From Nautiliaceae bacterium (GTDB taxonomy: Bacteria > Campylobacterota > Campylobacteria > Campylobacterales > Nautiliaceae): DNA of 15,168 nt. The notes under the pieces are model-generated. The model made no database searches and was not told the DNA's origin. It worked only from the letters and a program-made list of their open reading frames with translations. Both the position numbers and the translations under genes were made by a program. Shown in pieces: positions 6,336 through 14,250 of this stretch. The stretch covers positions 1-15,168 of the forward strand of contig JAMOSM010000045.1 in NCBI GenBank assembly GCA_027063075.1, in the 5' to 3' direction. Each line of letters starts with the position of its first letter. Position 1 is the stretch's first letter.

Positions 6336-6661
6336 TGTATAAAATTGTTATAGAAGAGCTTAGTTTTAAGGCAATTCTTGGTCTTTTAGAAAAAGAGAGA
6401 AATGAAGAGCAGCTTGTGGTTGTTGATTGTAAGATTGAGTATGAGGATAAATTAAATTATGTAGATTATTCAAAAGTCTGTGATGTAATTCAAAATATGA
6501 TTATTCAAAATCAGTATGTTTTAATAGAAGATGCGGTTGATGATATTGAAAAGAAATTAAAAGAGATGTTTCCTCAAATGAGAGAACTTTATTTAAAAAT
6601 AACAAAACCCGAAATATTAAAGAATGCTTTAGTTGGGGTTGAAATTTTAAGAAAATATTAA
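6335..6661 (+). CDS. folB: Dihydroneopterin aldolase
   Basis: 108 residues. FolB splits 7,8-dihydroneopterin to 6-hydroxymethyl-dihydropterin and glycolaldehyde in folate synthesis; it acts as a cytosolic octamer. The features match: N-terminal beta strand YKIVIEELSFKAILGLLEKERNEEQ with the conserved Glu after GLL (family GxxxxER), the VDCKIEYED strand, LNYVDYSKVCDVI (the D-Y motif of the tunnel fold), VLIEDAVDDIEKKL (the L-I/V-E pterin-binding element, E at about 71) and a final LKITKPEILKNALVGVEI strand. Slightly short against typical 115-120 residues but complete. It overlaps plsY by one base and has no separate promoter. Confidence 0.9.
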   Translation: MYKIVIEELSFKAILGLLEKERNEEQLVVVDCKIEYEDKLNYVDYSKVCDVIQNMIIQNQYVLIEDAVDDIEKKLKEMFPQMRELYLKITKPEILKNALVGVEILRKY

Positions 6662-6668
6662 TTTTTGG

Positions 6669-6674
6669 TATAAT
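6669..6674 (+). promoter_or_regulatory. -10 box of the cosR/hsrA operon
   Basis: TATAAT preceded by GG, in the 51-nt gap after folB; start of transcription about 6681, leaving about 32 nt of leader that ends in AAAAAGGAG 4 nt before the ATG at 6713. Confidence 0.5.
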
Positions 6675-6712
6675 ATTTTAAATTTCTATGGGCGTTTGCA
6701 AAAAGGAGAATT

Positions 6713-7378
6713 ATGCGTCTTTTAGTTGTAGAAAAAGATGAGACATTAAACGATTTAATAACAAAATCTTTAAATGAAGCGGGTTATAAAACAGATGAGG
6801 CTTTTACGATAAAAGATGCTAAATATTTTTTGGATATAAGGCATTATAATTTAATTATAGTAGATTCTAATTTTGGCAATAGTGAAGTTTTTAAGTTTAT
6901 AGATTATGCAAAGGGGCTTTTTCCTTTAATTAAAATTATAGTAATTTCAGATGACCCTTCAATTGAAAGTGAAATAAAAACTCTTAAGATGGGGGCTGAT
7001 GATTATATTAAAAAACCTATTCATTTTGATTTACTTATAACAAGAGTGAATGTTGCTTTAAGAGGTGGAAAAGATTATATAAAAATAAAAGACTTAATTA
7101 TTGTAAAAGATGAAGAAAAGGTAATTTATAAAGGTCAGGAGTCTTATTTAAAAGGAAAAGCATTTGAGGTTTTTATGCATTTAGCAAGGTATCCAAACCA
7201 GGTTATCTCAAAAGAGCAGCTTCTTGACGCCATTTGGGAAGAACCGGAACTTGTAACTCCAAATGTTATTGAAGTTGCTATAAATCAGATACGCCAAAAG
7301 GTTGACAAAGTTTTTAAAATTGATACAATTAAAACCATTCGCCGAAGAGGCTATAAATTTTCATATCCAAAGGAGTAG
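6713..7378 (+). CDS. cosR: OmpR-family orphan response regulator (HsrA/CosR type)
   Basis: 221 residues: a receiver-like domain (1-115) and a winged-helix DNA-binding domain (about 125-221). The C-terminal domain carries a stretch I recall as almost unchanged in H. pylori HsrA (HP1043) and C. jejuni CosR: SKEQLLDAIWEEPELVTPNVIEVAINQIRQK, then a closing RRRGYKFSYPK. These are essential regulators of oxidative-stress and housekeeping genes that work without phosphorylation. The receiver is half-degenerate: the acidic pair is E7-K8 rather than E-D or D-D, the T/S site is S79, the conserved Lys is K101, yet an Asp (D51, IIVDSNF) sits at the phospho-acceptor position, unlike HsrA/CosR as I remember them. 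No sensor kinase gene is adjacent. It leads an operon with ferredoxin, ppx and arsC; AAGGAGAATT precedes the start. Confidence 0.88.
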   Translation: MRLLVVEKDETLNDLITKSLNEAGYKTDEAFTIKDAKYFLDIRHYNLIIVDSNFGNSEVFKFIDYAKGLFPLIKIIVISDDPSIESEIKTLKMGADDYIKKPIHFDLLITRVNVALRGGKDYIKIKDLIIVKDEEKVIYKGQESYLKGKAFEVFMHLARYPNQVISKEQLLDAIWEEPELVTPNVIEVAINQIRQKVDKVFKIDTIKTIRRRGYKFSYPKE

Positions 7379-7379
7379 T

Positions 7380-7634
7380 ATGTCACTGAAAATAACTGAA
7401 GAGTGTATCGCGTGTGATGCGTGTGTGGATGAGTGTCCAAACGGGGCGATTGAACCGGGTGATCCTATTTATGAAATAGACCCTGATTTATGTACAGAAT
7501 GTATCGAATACGGAGGAGAGCCTCAATGTGTTCAGGTATGTCCTGTCGATGCAATTGTACCGGACCCTGATAACGTAGAAACGGCAAAAGAACTAAAGCT
7601 AAAAGCAGAGCTTATTCATAAAGATGAAGAGTAA
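7380..7634 (+). CDS. fdxB: 2[4Fe-4S] ferredoxin (YfhL/Allochromatium type)
   Basis: 84 residues. Cluster 1 ligands are C9, C12, C15 and C19 (CIACDACVDECP); cluster 2 ligands are C38, C41, C50 and C54 (C-x2-C-x8-C-x3-CP), the expanded spacing of Alvin-type ferredoxins, followed by a C-terminal helix (67-84). Such proteins are low-potential electron carriers; the partner cannot be told from the sequence. The ATG at 7380 is used because it starts the conserved MSLKITEECIACDAC block and AAAGGAG, formed by the last codons of the regulator gene, lies just upstream; a longer reading from 7302 would only overlap that gene. In C. jejuni an fdxB gene also follows cosR (from memory), so the pairing is old. 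Confidence 0.93.
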   Translation: MSLKITEECIACDACVDECPNGAIEPGDPIYEIDPDLCTECIEYGGEPQCVQVCPVDAIVPDPDNVETAKELKLKAELIHKDEE

Positions 7635-9091
7635 TGGCAAAAGTAACGGCTGTAATCGATATAGGTTCAAATTCTGCCAGAATGGCAGTATTTAAAAAAA
7701 CCAGCCGTTTTGGCTTTTATCTTCTTCGTGAAGAAAAATCTAAAGTCAGAATAAGTGAAAGAGCCTATGAAAACGGGGGAAATTTACAGGATTTTGCGAT
7801 TGAAAGAGCTATAAAGGCGCTTAGGGAGTTTCTTTTAATCGCAAAGTCTCTGAAAGCAAGAAAAATTCTCTGTGTTGCAACGTCAGCCGTTCGTGATGCT
7901 CCGAATAGAGCAGAGTTTATAAAACGCGTTAAAGATGAGCTTGGACTTAAGATTAAAGTAATTGACGGAGATAAAGAGGCTTTTTTTGGGGGAGTGGCTG
8001 CTGCAAATCTTTTATATGAAAAAAACGGAGTAACTATCGATATTGGTGGTGGTTCTACCGAACTTGCATTGATTCGAAATAAAAGAATAGAATCTACTAT
8101 TTCTCTTAAACTTGGTACCGTTAGATTAAAAGAGCTATTTTTTGATAAAGGCGATATAAAAGGTGCAAGAGCCTACATTAAAGAAGAAATAAAAAGACTA
8201 GGAAATATTTTTAATTCAAAAAAAGTATTTGGTATCGGCGGGACGATAAGAGCACTTTCTCAGGCTATTATGAAAAGAATGGAATATCCTCTTGATATTC
8301 TTCACGGATTTACCTACAACGTTAAAAAACAAAAAGAGTTGCTTGAACGCATTATAAAAATGAGTGATGAAGAACTTTTAAAAGCTGGGATTAAACCGGA
8401 AAGACTTGATGTTATAAGACCGGGTACTCTTATTTTTTTAGAGCTGCTTGAATATTTAGACGCAAAAGAAGTAATTACAAGCGGTGTTGGGGTAAGAGAA
8501 GGGGTGTTTTTAACCGATATGTTAAGAAACGACAATTACAGGTTTCCTGATAATTTTAACCCGTCTGTGAGAACTATTATGGATGTTTATCAGATTGACA
8601 AAAAGATTGCCTCATATGAAACTAAAATAGCTTTGGAAGTTTTTGATTTATTAAAAGATGATTTTAAGCTTGATGATAAATATAAAATGCATCTCACTTA
8701 TGCCATCAAGCTCTCCCGTGCCGGAGAGTTAGTAGATTTTTACGAAGCTCATAAGCATACCGATTATATTTTGTTAAATTCCCTACACTATGGGTTTAGA
8801 CACTGCGACAGGCTTTTGATTTCTAAAATCATACGTTATTATAAAAGAAAAAAAATCAAGAAAAAAGAGATAGAAAAATTTAAATGTCTTTTACCGAAAA
8901 AAGATATAATAGAAAAGCTATGTAATATTTTCTGGGTGGCAAAACTTGTTAATATCAATCTTTCTATGCCAAAAGTTAATATAAAAAAAGAGGGCAAAAA
9001 AATTGTCGTAAAAGGTGAAAATTTATATCTTGCAAAAGAGCGCTCAAAGACAAGAGAACTGTTTTTTGATTTAAAGATAGAAGATGAGTAG
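7634..9091 (+). CDS. ppx: Ppx/GppA family phosphatase
   Basis: 485 residues, the usual length. The family hydrolyses polyphosphate (exopolyphosphatase) and/or the gamma phosphate of pppGpp, so it touches stringent-response signals; which substrate this one prefers cannot be told. Seen: first actin-fold phosphate loop AVIDIGSNSARMAVF (6-20), ATSAVRDAPN (82-91), catalytic Glu region DGDKEAFFGG (E115), second loop TIDIGGGSTELAL (134-146), GIGGTIRALS in the second domain, and a C-terminal HD-like helical region with SGVGVREGVFL. Start codon overlaps the ferredoxin stop as TAATG; the end overlaps the arsC start by 8 nt. The order regulator-ferredoxin-Ppx is shared with C. jejuni Cj0355c-Cj0354c-Cj0353c as I recall it. 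Confidence 0.93.
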   Translation: MAKVTAVIDIGSNSARMAVFKKTSRFGFYLLREEKSKVRISERAYENGGNLQDFAIERAIKALREFLLIAKSLKARKILCVATSAVRDAPNRAEFIKRVKDELGLKIKVIDGDKEAFFGGVAAANLLYEKNGVTIDIGGGSTELALIRNKRIESTISLKLGTVRLKELFFDKGDIKGARAYIKEEIKRLGNIFNSKKVFGIGGTIRALSQAIMKRMEYPLDILHGFTYNVKKQKELLERIIKMSDEELLKAGIKPERLDVIRPGTLIFLELLEYLDAKEVITSGVGVREGVFLTDMLRNDNYRFPDNFNPSVRTIMDVYQIDKKIASYETKIALEVFDLLKDDFKLDDKYKMHLTYAIKLSRAGELVDFYEAHKHTDYILLNSLHYGFRHCDRLLISKIIRYYKRKKIKKKEIEKFKCLLPKKDIIEKLCNIFWVAKLVNINLSMPKVNIKKEGKKIVVKGENLYLAKERSKTRELFFDLKIEDE

Positions 9092-9485
9092 TAAAAAAGT
9101 TTTGGTTTTATGCACAGGTAATAGCTGCAGGAGCATTATTGCCGAAGCTGTTTTAAAGGCTGAGGGGATTAATGCTGTGAGTGCCGGTGTAGAAGCTAGC
9201 GGCAGAGTAAATCCTAACGCTAAAAAAGTTTTAGAAGAAAATGGAATCTGGAGAGATGAGTTTTATTCTAAAACAGTTGATGAGGTGATTGATGAAGATT
9301 TTGATTTAGTAGTAACGGTATGTGATAATGCTAAAGAGACCTGTCCTGTATTTCCAAAAAAAACAAAAACTATTCACATACCTTTTGAGGACCCTGATGG
9401 GAAAGAGTATGAAGAGTTTATAAAAACTTTTGAAGAAATTTATAAAAAGCTTTTGCCTATAGTCAAAAAGAACTTGATAAGCTAA
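9084..9485 (+). CDS. arsC: Thioredoxin-type arsenate reductase / LMW phosphatase-fold protein
   Basis: 133 residues. The low-molecular-weight tyrosine phosphatase fold is marked by CTGNSCRS (P-loop, C10 and R16) near the N-terminus and DPDG (D103 region) later. Arsenate reductases of the thioredoxin-coupled (S. aureus pI258) class also need a redox relay of two further Cys about 70 residues on; here C80 and C87 (TVCDNAKETCP) are in the right place, which favours arsenate reduction over phosphatase activity. The ATG lies in the last codons of ppx (8-nt overlap) without a strong ribosome site, so translation is likely coupled. No arsR or arsenite pump is in view. A general role in the stress operon is possible. 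Confidence 0.88.
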   Translation: MSSKKVLVLCTGNSCRSIIAEAVLKAEGINAVSAGVEASGRVNPNAKKVLEENGIWRDEFYSKTVDEVIDEDFDLVVTVCDNAKETCPVFPKKTKTIHIPFEDPDGKEYEEFIKTFEEIYKKLLPIVKKNLIS

Positions 9486-9502
9486 AAGCAAAAAACCGGG
9501 AA

Positions 9503-10813
9503 TTATTGTATTTTATCTCTTAGTTCCTCATCAAGAACTTTTTTCATTTTTTTACCTAATTTTTTATAAACTATTGTAAAAACAGAAACAATTACTACAA
9601 CCCAAAAACTGCTTTGAAGGGTTTGAGGATTGTAAATTAAATTATATCCTATTAAAACCCCGGCTGAAACAAAACAAAGAAATGTTCCAAGCAATGCTAA
9701 AAAGGGGTTTGAGTGTGTAATATTTCTTAATTTAAAGTTTGCTAGATTAACAAGCCCAAAAATTATTAAAAATCCAAAACTTCTTGCAACTGAAATATTT
9801 TCTATATTAAAACTTGTAGCAAAGATAATTGCAAGGAGTCCAAGTATAATCATTCCTTCATATCCGTTTTTTACTCTTTTTGCAAACTCTTTTGGAATTT
9901 CACCAAGTTTTGCAATTAAATATCCGGCTCTTCCAGCTCCATAAATTGTTGCATTAATAGCACTTGCAGTTGAAATCATTGCTGCAATGGCAATAATAAT
10001 AAATCCAGCTTTTCCAAGCATAGGTTCAGCGGCAATTGCTAAAACATAATCCTGTGCTTTTTTTGCAGTTTCAAAATCAACGTTTGCAATTGTTACAATT
10101 GCAATACTGACATATAAAAAAATTACAAAAACAACACTTGCATAAAAAGCTTTTGGAAGTGTTGTTTCTGGGTTTTCTACATCTTTTGCAGAATTTGCAA
10201 TAAGCTCAAAGCCTTCATATGCCACAAAAATAATAAGTCCTCCGGTTACTATTTTTATAAAATTCTCCTAGTATTCAGGAGATAGCCTTTCAAAATGTTG
10301 TGCGCTGAAAAAACCTATTGCTATAAATACAAGTAAAATTCCAACTTTTGTATAAACCAAAATATCTTCGGCTTTTCCTGTAAAGAGTGATCCCATTAAA
10401 TTGATAATAATAAATATACTAATAACAAAAACAGCCAGGGTTTTGTGAAGCCAAGGCACTTCGTGTCCTGTAATTAAAGCACTTCCGTAACTCCCAAAAG
10501 CTGATGCATAAAGTGCTAACATTATCACATAAGATATTAACAAAAGATTATTTACAATTGATGAAAAGGTATTGTTTCCAAATGCCTGGACAATATACTC
10601 AATACTCCCGCCTTCACTTGGATATTTTATAGAAAGTTTTGCATATGAATATGCAGTAACAAGTGCAATAAATCCTGCTATTAAAAAGGCAAAAGGAGCG
10701 GCTCCTTTTGCAAGGTCTATTGTTAATCCTAAAACGGCAAAAATTCCGCCTCCCACCATTCCTCCAACACCTATACTAAATGCTTCAAGAAAGCCAAGTT
10801 TTTTATTTCTCAT
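9503..10813 (-). pseudogene. APC-family amino-acid permease interrupted by an in-frame TAG
   Basis: One reading frame of 437 codons with a single amber codon at 10270-10268. The first part (181 residues) starts MRNKKLGFLEAFSIGVGGMVGGGIFA, the substrate-binding GxGxGGGIF-type helix 1 of APC permeases, and covers about five membrane segments; the rest continues in the same frame with ENFIKIVTGGLIIFVAYEGFELIANSAKDVENPETTLPKAFY, the typical FAYEGFE.. helix 6 and following loop, and about seven more segments to a Lys-rich end. Together they make a normal 12-helix permease of usual length. The TAG sits in an extracytoplasmic loop (HFERLSPEY-stop-ENFIK); TGG (Trp) is a likely ancestral codon. Either a recent nonsense mutation, a sequencing error, or readthrough. 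A good ribosome site (AAGGAGAT) precedes the ATG, 9 nt after bamA. Substrate unknown. Confidence 0.85.
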
Positions 10814-10822
10814 TTTATCTCC

Positions 10823-13003
10823 TTAAAAACTGGCTCCTAAAGAAAATTCAAACCTTTGCAAGTCGTCATCCTTTTCACTTTTAATAGGCCACGCCCATAT
10901 AAAGCTAAGAGGTCCCATAGGGGTAATCCAGTCAATCTGGAATCCGTAAGAGCTTCTTGTAATATTTAATTTATCTTCTCCTACTGCTCCATAATCAATA
11001 AATCCGGTTAGCCAGATTTTGCTTTTTTCATTTAGAGGTGTTGAAATTTCAGGACCAGTTACAAATTCATATTTACCTCCTATTTCATTTCCTTCTTCAT
11101 CTTTAGGTGAAATAGAATACCAGTTGAATCCTCTTATTGTTTTGGCTCCTCCTAAATAAAATTTTTCGTTTATAGGAAGATATCCGTTCTTTATAATAGC
11201 TCCTGCTACTACCCTGTATTTTAAAACGGCGGTTGTTTTATATGTTTTGTTGGTTAAAGGATAAAAGTATTTAGCCCTTGTAATAGTTTTTATATACTTT
11301 TCATCACCTCCAAGTCCTGCTATTTCACTGCTTATTCTTGCAATTGTACCTTTAGTCGGGAAAAAGTAATCGTCTGTGTTGTTATAATTTACTCCAAGTG
11401 TTATGTAACTTTTTGTACTTTCAGGTTTTATATATTCGGTTGTGCTGTAATCACTCAGTTTTGTATTAACATATCCGTATGTAATGTCTGCGGTTGTAAA
11501 TCTGTTTAGCATTTTACCGCTTCCTATATAGCCACCTTTTTGTTTTGATGTGTATGAAATCCCCTCAAATGTAGTATTGTAAATACCTGCATTTAGAGAA
11601 TATTTACTATCAAGTACCCGTGGGTTATAAAGTGAAATTTTATAAGTCCTTGACACAGAACTGATATCAGCACTTACAGATAAACTCTGTCCGCTGCCAA
11701 AAACATTTTTTTCACTTACAGAGAGAGTAAATCCAAGTTTTGTATAACTTCCATAGCTTATTCCGGCTCTTAAAGTTCCGCTTAGACCGTCTTTAGCAGT
11801 TACAATTAAGTCTATTAAGTTATTTGAGATTTTTTGCTCTTTTATTTCTACTTTTTCATAATATCCTTTTCTTTTTAAAGCATTTATGCTGTCTTTATAA
11901 TTTGTATAAGAGTATTTGTCTCCTGGTGCTAAATAGATATTTCTTCTAACTACCCTATCAAGTGTTTTATTGTTTCCTTTAATAATTACATTTCTTATAT
12001 AGACTATCTCTCCTGGGATTACTTTATAAATTATAGAAGTTTTATTGTTTTCTTTTTTTATCTCAGGATATACTTTTGCATAAGCGTAACCTTTATCCAT
12101 AAAAGCGTGCTGAATATCTTCTAAGTCTTTTCTAAGGGCTGAGACGTTAAAATATTTGTCGGGTTTTAGTTTTAGTTCAGGGAGTTTTACCTTTATATCT
12201 TTAGGGTATTCTATTTTTACCTCTTTTACTAAGTATCTTTTTCCTTCTTTTACTTTAAAATCAATGTCTGCAAAATAACTATCTAAGTTTGTGTTTGCAA
12301 TAGGTAATGAAACTTTTGAGTCCATATATCCTAAATTGTATAAATAATCTTGAAGTGCCTTTTTATCCTGAAGGAGTTTATATAAGTTTAGCTCTCCGCT
12401 ATTTGCAAATGGCAAAATACTAAAAAACGTTCTTGGACGGTTTTCTATTTCATCTAAAAGAGCGCTTTTAGGCAGTTTTGTTCCATAAAAATTTACACTT
12501 CTTATAATAACTTTTTTGCCTTTTTTTACTATTATTTGAAGTTTTACACGGTTATTTTTAATCGGAATGATATCTATTTTTACAACTGTGTTGAAATACC
12601 CTTTTGAAGTATAAAACTGTTTTATAAAATTTTTTAGTTTTTTTATCTTTTCTTCTGTTAAAATTTCGCCTTTTTTAGGAAAAAGGTTTTGTTCTTTTAA
12701 AGTGTTTTTTAAATCTTCTGAAACATTAACTGTTTCAACTTGTGCAATTGTAGGCTTTTCTTTGCATATAAATGTTAAAATTCCGTTTTTATAATCTGCT
12801 TTTATAGTTTCAAAATAGCCTGTGCTGTAAAGGGCTTTTATACTATTATCTATTTTTGTTATATTAAATTCTGAATTAGGAGAAACTTTTATTAAAGTAT
12901 TTGCGCTGATAGGAGATATATGTATAAGTCCTTGATATTTTATTTCTTTGATTTCTTTTGCAAAAAGTAAAAGGGGAGCTATTAACAATATAGATTTTTT
13001 CAT
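10823..13003 (-). CDS. bamA: Outer-membrane assembly factor BamA (Omp85)
   Basis: 726 residues. BamA inserts beta-barrel proteins into the outer membrane and is essential. It has a short Sec signal (MKKSILLIAPLLLFAKE; cleavage probably near residue 15), then about five POTRA repeats to roughly residue 405 (typical IxxVxIxGN.. elements: YIRNVIIKGNNKTLDRVVRRNIYL, and RGYYEKVEI), then a 16-strand barrel. Barrel marks are the GGAKTIRGF motif of the L6 loop (618-626, RGF 624-626) and a C-terminal beta-signal RFEFSLGASF ending in Phe726. AAGGAGAC lies 4 nt before the start. It is divergent from tyrA, an arrangement I recall in C. jejuni (Cj0129c/Cj0130). The permease gene follows in the same direction. 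Confidence 0.96.
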   Translation of the reverse strand: MKKSILLIAPLLLFAKEIKEIKYQGLIHISPISANTLIKVSPNSEFNITKIDNSIKALYSTGYFETIKADYKNGILTFICKEKPTIAQVETVNVSEDLKNTLKEQNLFPKKGEILTEEKIKKLKNFIKQFYTSKGYFNTVVKIDIIPIKNNRVKLQIIVKKGKKVIIRSVNFYGTKLPKSALLDEIENRPRTFFSILPFANSGELNLYKLLQDKKALQDYLYNLGYMDSKVSLPIANTNLDSYFADIDFKVKEGKRYLVKEVKIEYPKDIKVKLPELKLKPDKYFNVSALRKDLEDIQHAFMDKGYAYAKVYPEIKKENNKTSIIYKVIPGEIVYIRNVIIKGNNKTLDRVVRRNIYLAPGDKYSYTNYKDSINALKRKGYYEKVEIKEQKISNNLIDLIVTAKDGLSGTLRAGISYGSYTKLGFTLSVSEKNVFGSGQSLSVSADISSVSRTYKISLYNPRVLDSKYSLNAGIYNTTFEGISYTSKQKGGYIGSGKMLNRFTTADITYGYVNTKLSDYSTTEYIKPESTKSYITLGVNYNNTDDYFFPTKGTIARISSEIAGLGGDEKYIKTITRAKYFYPLTNKTYKTTAVLKYRVVAGAIIKNGYLPINEKFYLGGAKTIRGFNWYSISPKDEEGNEIGGKYEFVTGPEISTPLNEKSKIWLTGFIDYGAVGEDKLNITRSSYGFQIDWITPMGPLSFIWAWPIKSEKDDDLQRFEFSLGASF

Positions 13004-13032
13004 TTGTCTCCTTATAATTTATAATAAGCAAA

Positions 13033-13038
13033 ATTATA
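13033..13038 (-). promoter_or_regulatory. -10 box of bamA
   Basis: TATAAT on the minus strand, about 29 nt before the bamA ATG, in the 72-nt gap shared with tyrA. Confidence 0.45.
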
Positions 13039-13050
13039 ACGTATTTGTGA

Positions 13051-13056
13051 TATAAT
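13051..13056 (+). promoter_or_regulatory. Extended -10 box of tyrA
   Basis: TGATATAAT, an extended -10 (TGn before TATAAT), 19 nt before the tyrA ATG; the start of transcription near 13063 leaves a leader of about 13 nt carrying AAGAGG. Confidence 0.5.
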
Positions 13057-13075
13057 TTTCTTAAAAAGAGGTTAA

Positions 13076-13903
13076 ATGACTTGTGCGATAGTTGGTTTAG
13101 GACTTATGGGTGGAAGTTTTGGTCTTGCTATGAGAGGTTATTTTGATAAAATAGTTGGTATTGACCACAATAAAGCCCATCAGCTTGATGCTATAAAACT
13201 TGGGCTTGTTGATGAGATTATCTCTATTGATGAAATTTCAAAAGCGGATGTGATTATCCTTGCAATTCCTATAAGGGGAATTATCAGTACTTTAAAAAAA
13301 CTCTCAACTCTTGACTTAAAAGAAGATGTAACGATTATAGATTTTGGTTCTACTAAAGAGTCAATTATTAACGAATGTCCTAAAAACATAAGAAAAAACC
13401 TTGTTGCATCTCATCCTATGGCAGGGACTGAATACTCAGGTCCAAATGCCGCTATTGCCGATTTATATAAAAATAAAATAATGGTTGTTTGTAATATTGA
13501 CAAAAGCGGTGAAAAACAGGTAAAAACAGCTTTTGATATATTTAATCATCTTGAAATGAAAATAAAAGTAATGGATGCAAAAGAGCACGACCGTCATGCA
13601 GCTTTTATTTCCCATATGCCTCATATTGTCTCTTTTTCAATAGCAAACGCCGTATTAAACCAAGAAGACAAAGAACATATAGTAACCCTTGCAGCCGGAG
13701 GTTTTAGGGATATGAGCCGCCTTGCAAAAAGCAATCCTGATATGTGGAGGGATATTTTTAAAGAAAATAAACAAAATCTTTTAGATTCTATTGATGCGTT
13801 TAAAGAAGAGTTAGATAAAGCAAAAAAACTGATTGAAAATGAAAAGTGGGAAGAGCTTAGAGACTGGATGGCAAAAGGAAACGAGCTTCATAAAATTATG
13901 TAA
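13076..13903 (+). CDS. tyrA: Prephenate dehydrogenase
   Basis: 275 residues, complete. TyrA oxidatively decarboxylates prephenate to 4-hydroxyphenylpyruvate with NAD(P), the committed step to tyrosine. Seen: the Rossmann loop AIVGLGLMGGSFGLAMRG (4-21), acidic residue D30 ending strand 2 (VGIDHNK; suggests NAD preference), SHPMAGTEYSGP (112-123) with the conserved His113, DAKEHDRHAAFISHMPHI (167-184), and AAGGFRDMSRLAKSNPDMWRDIF in the helical dimer domain. No chorismate mutase or ACT domain is attached. Ribosome site AAGAGG with a 4-nt spacing. The gene is followed at once by the convergent regulator gene (6-nt gap), the apparent edge of the conserved region. Confidence 0.95.
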   Translation: MTCAIVGLGLMGGSFGLAMRGYFDKIVGIDHNKAHQLDAIKLGLVDEIISIDEISKADVIILAIPIRGIISTLKKLSTLDLKEDVTIIDFGSTKESIINECPKNIRKNLVASHPMAGTEYSGPNAAIADLYKNKIMVVCNIDKSGEKQVKTAFDIFNHLEMKIKVMDAKEHDRHAAFISHMPHIVSFSIANAVLNQEDKEHIVTLAAGGFRDMSRLAKSNPDMWRDIFKENKQNLLDSIDAFKEELDKAKKLIENEKWEELRDWMAKGNELHKIM

Positions 13904-13909
13904 TGAAGT

Positions 13910-14158
13910 TTAGTTAGTAGAAGTTATTTCTTTAAAAAATTCACATATATTTACATTTAAAACTTTAGAAATTTTGTATAAATGCTCTAAGTTAAAATGT
14001 TTTCCATATCTTACATTCTCACAATTTGAGTAAAAGGCTACTGATTTTATTCCTATTTCTAATGCTAGTTCAAGTTGAGAATATCCTTTTGTTAGTCTAA
14101 ATTTTTTAACATTTTCTCCAACTTTTTTATAAAAGTCATAAATATTTTTTTCTTTCAT
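13910..14158 (-). CDS. XRE/Cro-family HTH regulator, probable autorepressor
   Basis: 82 residues; little more than a helix-turn-helix domain. The HTH_XRE core spans about 14-75: GENVKKFRLTKGYSQLELALEIG (helices 1-2), then the recognition helix around IKSVAFYSNCE, and YKISKVLNVNICEFF (helices 4-5). No ligand-binding or peptidase domain, so the protein is a simple DNA binder, probably dimeric. Its own ribosome site (AGGAT before TATAAATG) lies inside a perfect palindrome at 14162-14175, and the same palindrome recurs at 14219-14232 across the divergent operon's leader. This strongly suggests autorepression and control of that operon. Short TF genes of this kind are common at the edge of mobile or defence cassettes in Campylobacterota; the specific function is not known. 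Confidence 0.8.
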   Translation of the reverse strand: MKEKNIYDFYKKVGENVKKFRLTKGYSQLELALEIGIKSVAFYSNCENVRYGKHFNLEHLYKISKVLNVNICEFFKEITSTN

Positions 14159-14161
14159 TTA

Positions 14162-14175
14162 TATCCTATAGGATA
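14162..14175. promoter_or_regulatory. Operator O1: perfect 14-bp palindrome
   Basis: TATCCTATAGGATA, self-complementary over all 14 bases, ending 3 bp before the -35 of the divergent operon promoter and 3 bp from the regulator start codon. Bound protein would block the regulator's ribosome/promoter region and flank the promoter. Confidence 0.75.
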
Positions 14176-14178
14176 GTA

Positions 14179-14207
14179 TTGACAATAAAATTTTAAAAAG
14201 ATATAAT
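14179..14207 (+). promoter_or_regulatory. Consensus sigma-70 promoter of the XRE-controlled operon
   Basis: TTGACA (14179-14184), 17-nt spacer, TATAAT (14202-14207): both hexamers and the spacing are exact consensus. Transcription should start near 14213-14214. A full -35 is unusual here, where every other promoter found shows only a -10; a strong promoter of this type usually needs a repressor. Confidence 0.75.
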
Positions 14208-14218
14208 TTATTTGTCTT

Positions 14219-14232
14219 TATCCTATAGGATA
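14219..14232. promoter_or_regulatory. Operator O2: second copy of the palindrome
   Basis: TATCCTATAGGATA again, identical to O1 and extended by flanking bases to an 18-bp palindrome (14217-14234). It begins about 5 bp after the expected start of transcription. Centres of O1 and O2 are 57 bp apart, with the promoter between them. Confidence 0.75.
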
Positions 14233-14250
14233 AAAAGAGAAGGAGAAAGA

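Noticed and set aside
7302..7379. N-terminal extension of the ferredoxin
   Set aside because: It lies wholly within the regulator gene; the ribosome site and conserved MSLKITEEC block fix the start at 7380.
9486..9502. Terminator between the convergent arsC and permease genes
   Set aside because: There is a short CCGGG and an A/T run, but no stem of useful length could be formed.
9503..10225. Separate 240-residue permease starting at GTG 10225
   Set aside because: The frame joins that of the upstream half with only a TAG between them, and residues upstream of the GTG (GGLIIF) belong to the same membrane helix.
14212..14250. Longer start for the membrane protein
   Set aside because: It would place the start within the transcription start and operator O2; a good ribosome site precedes 14251.
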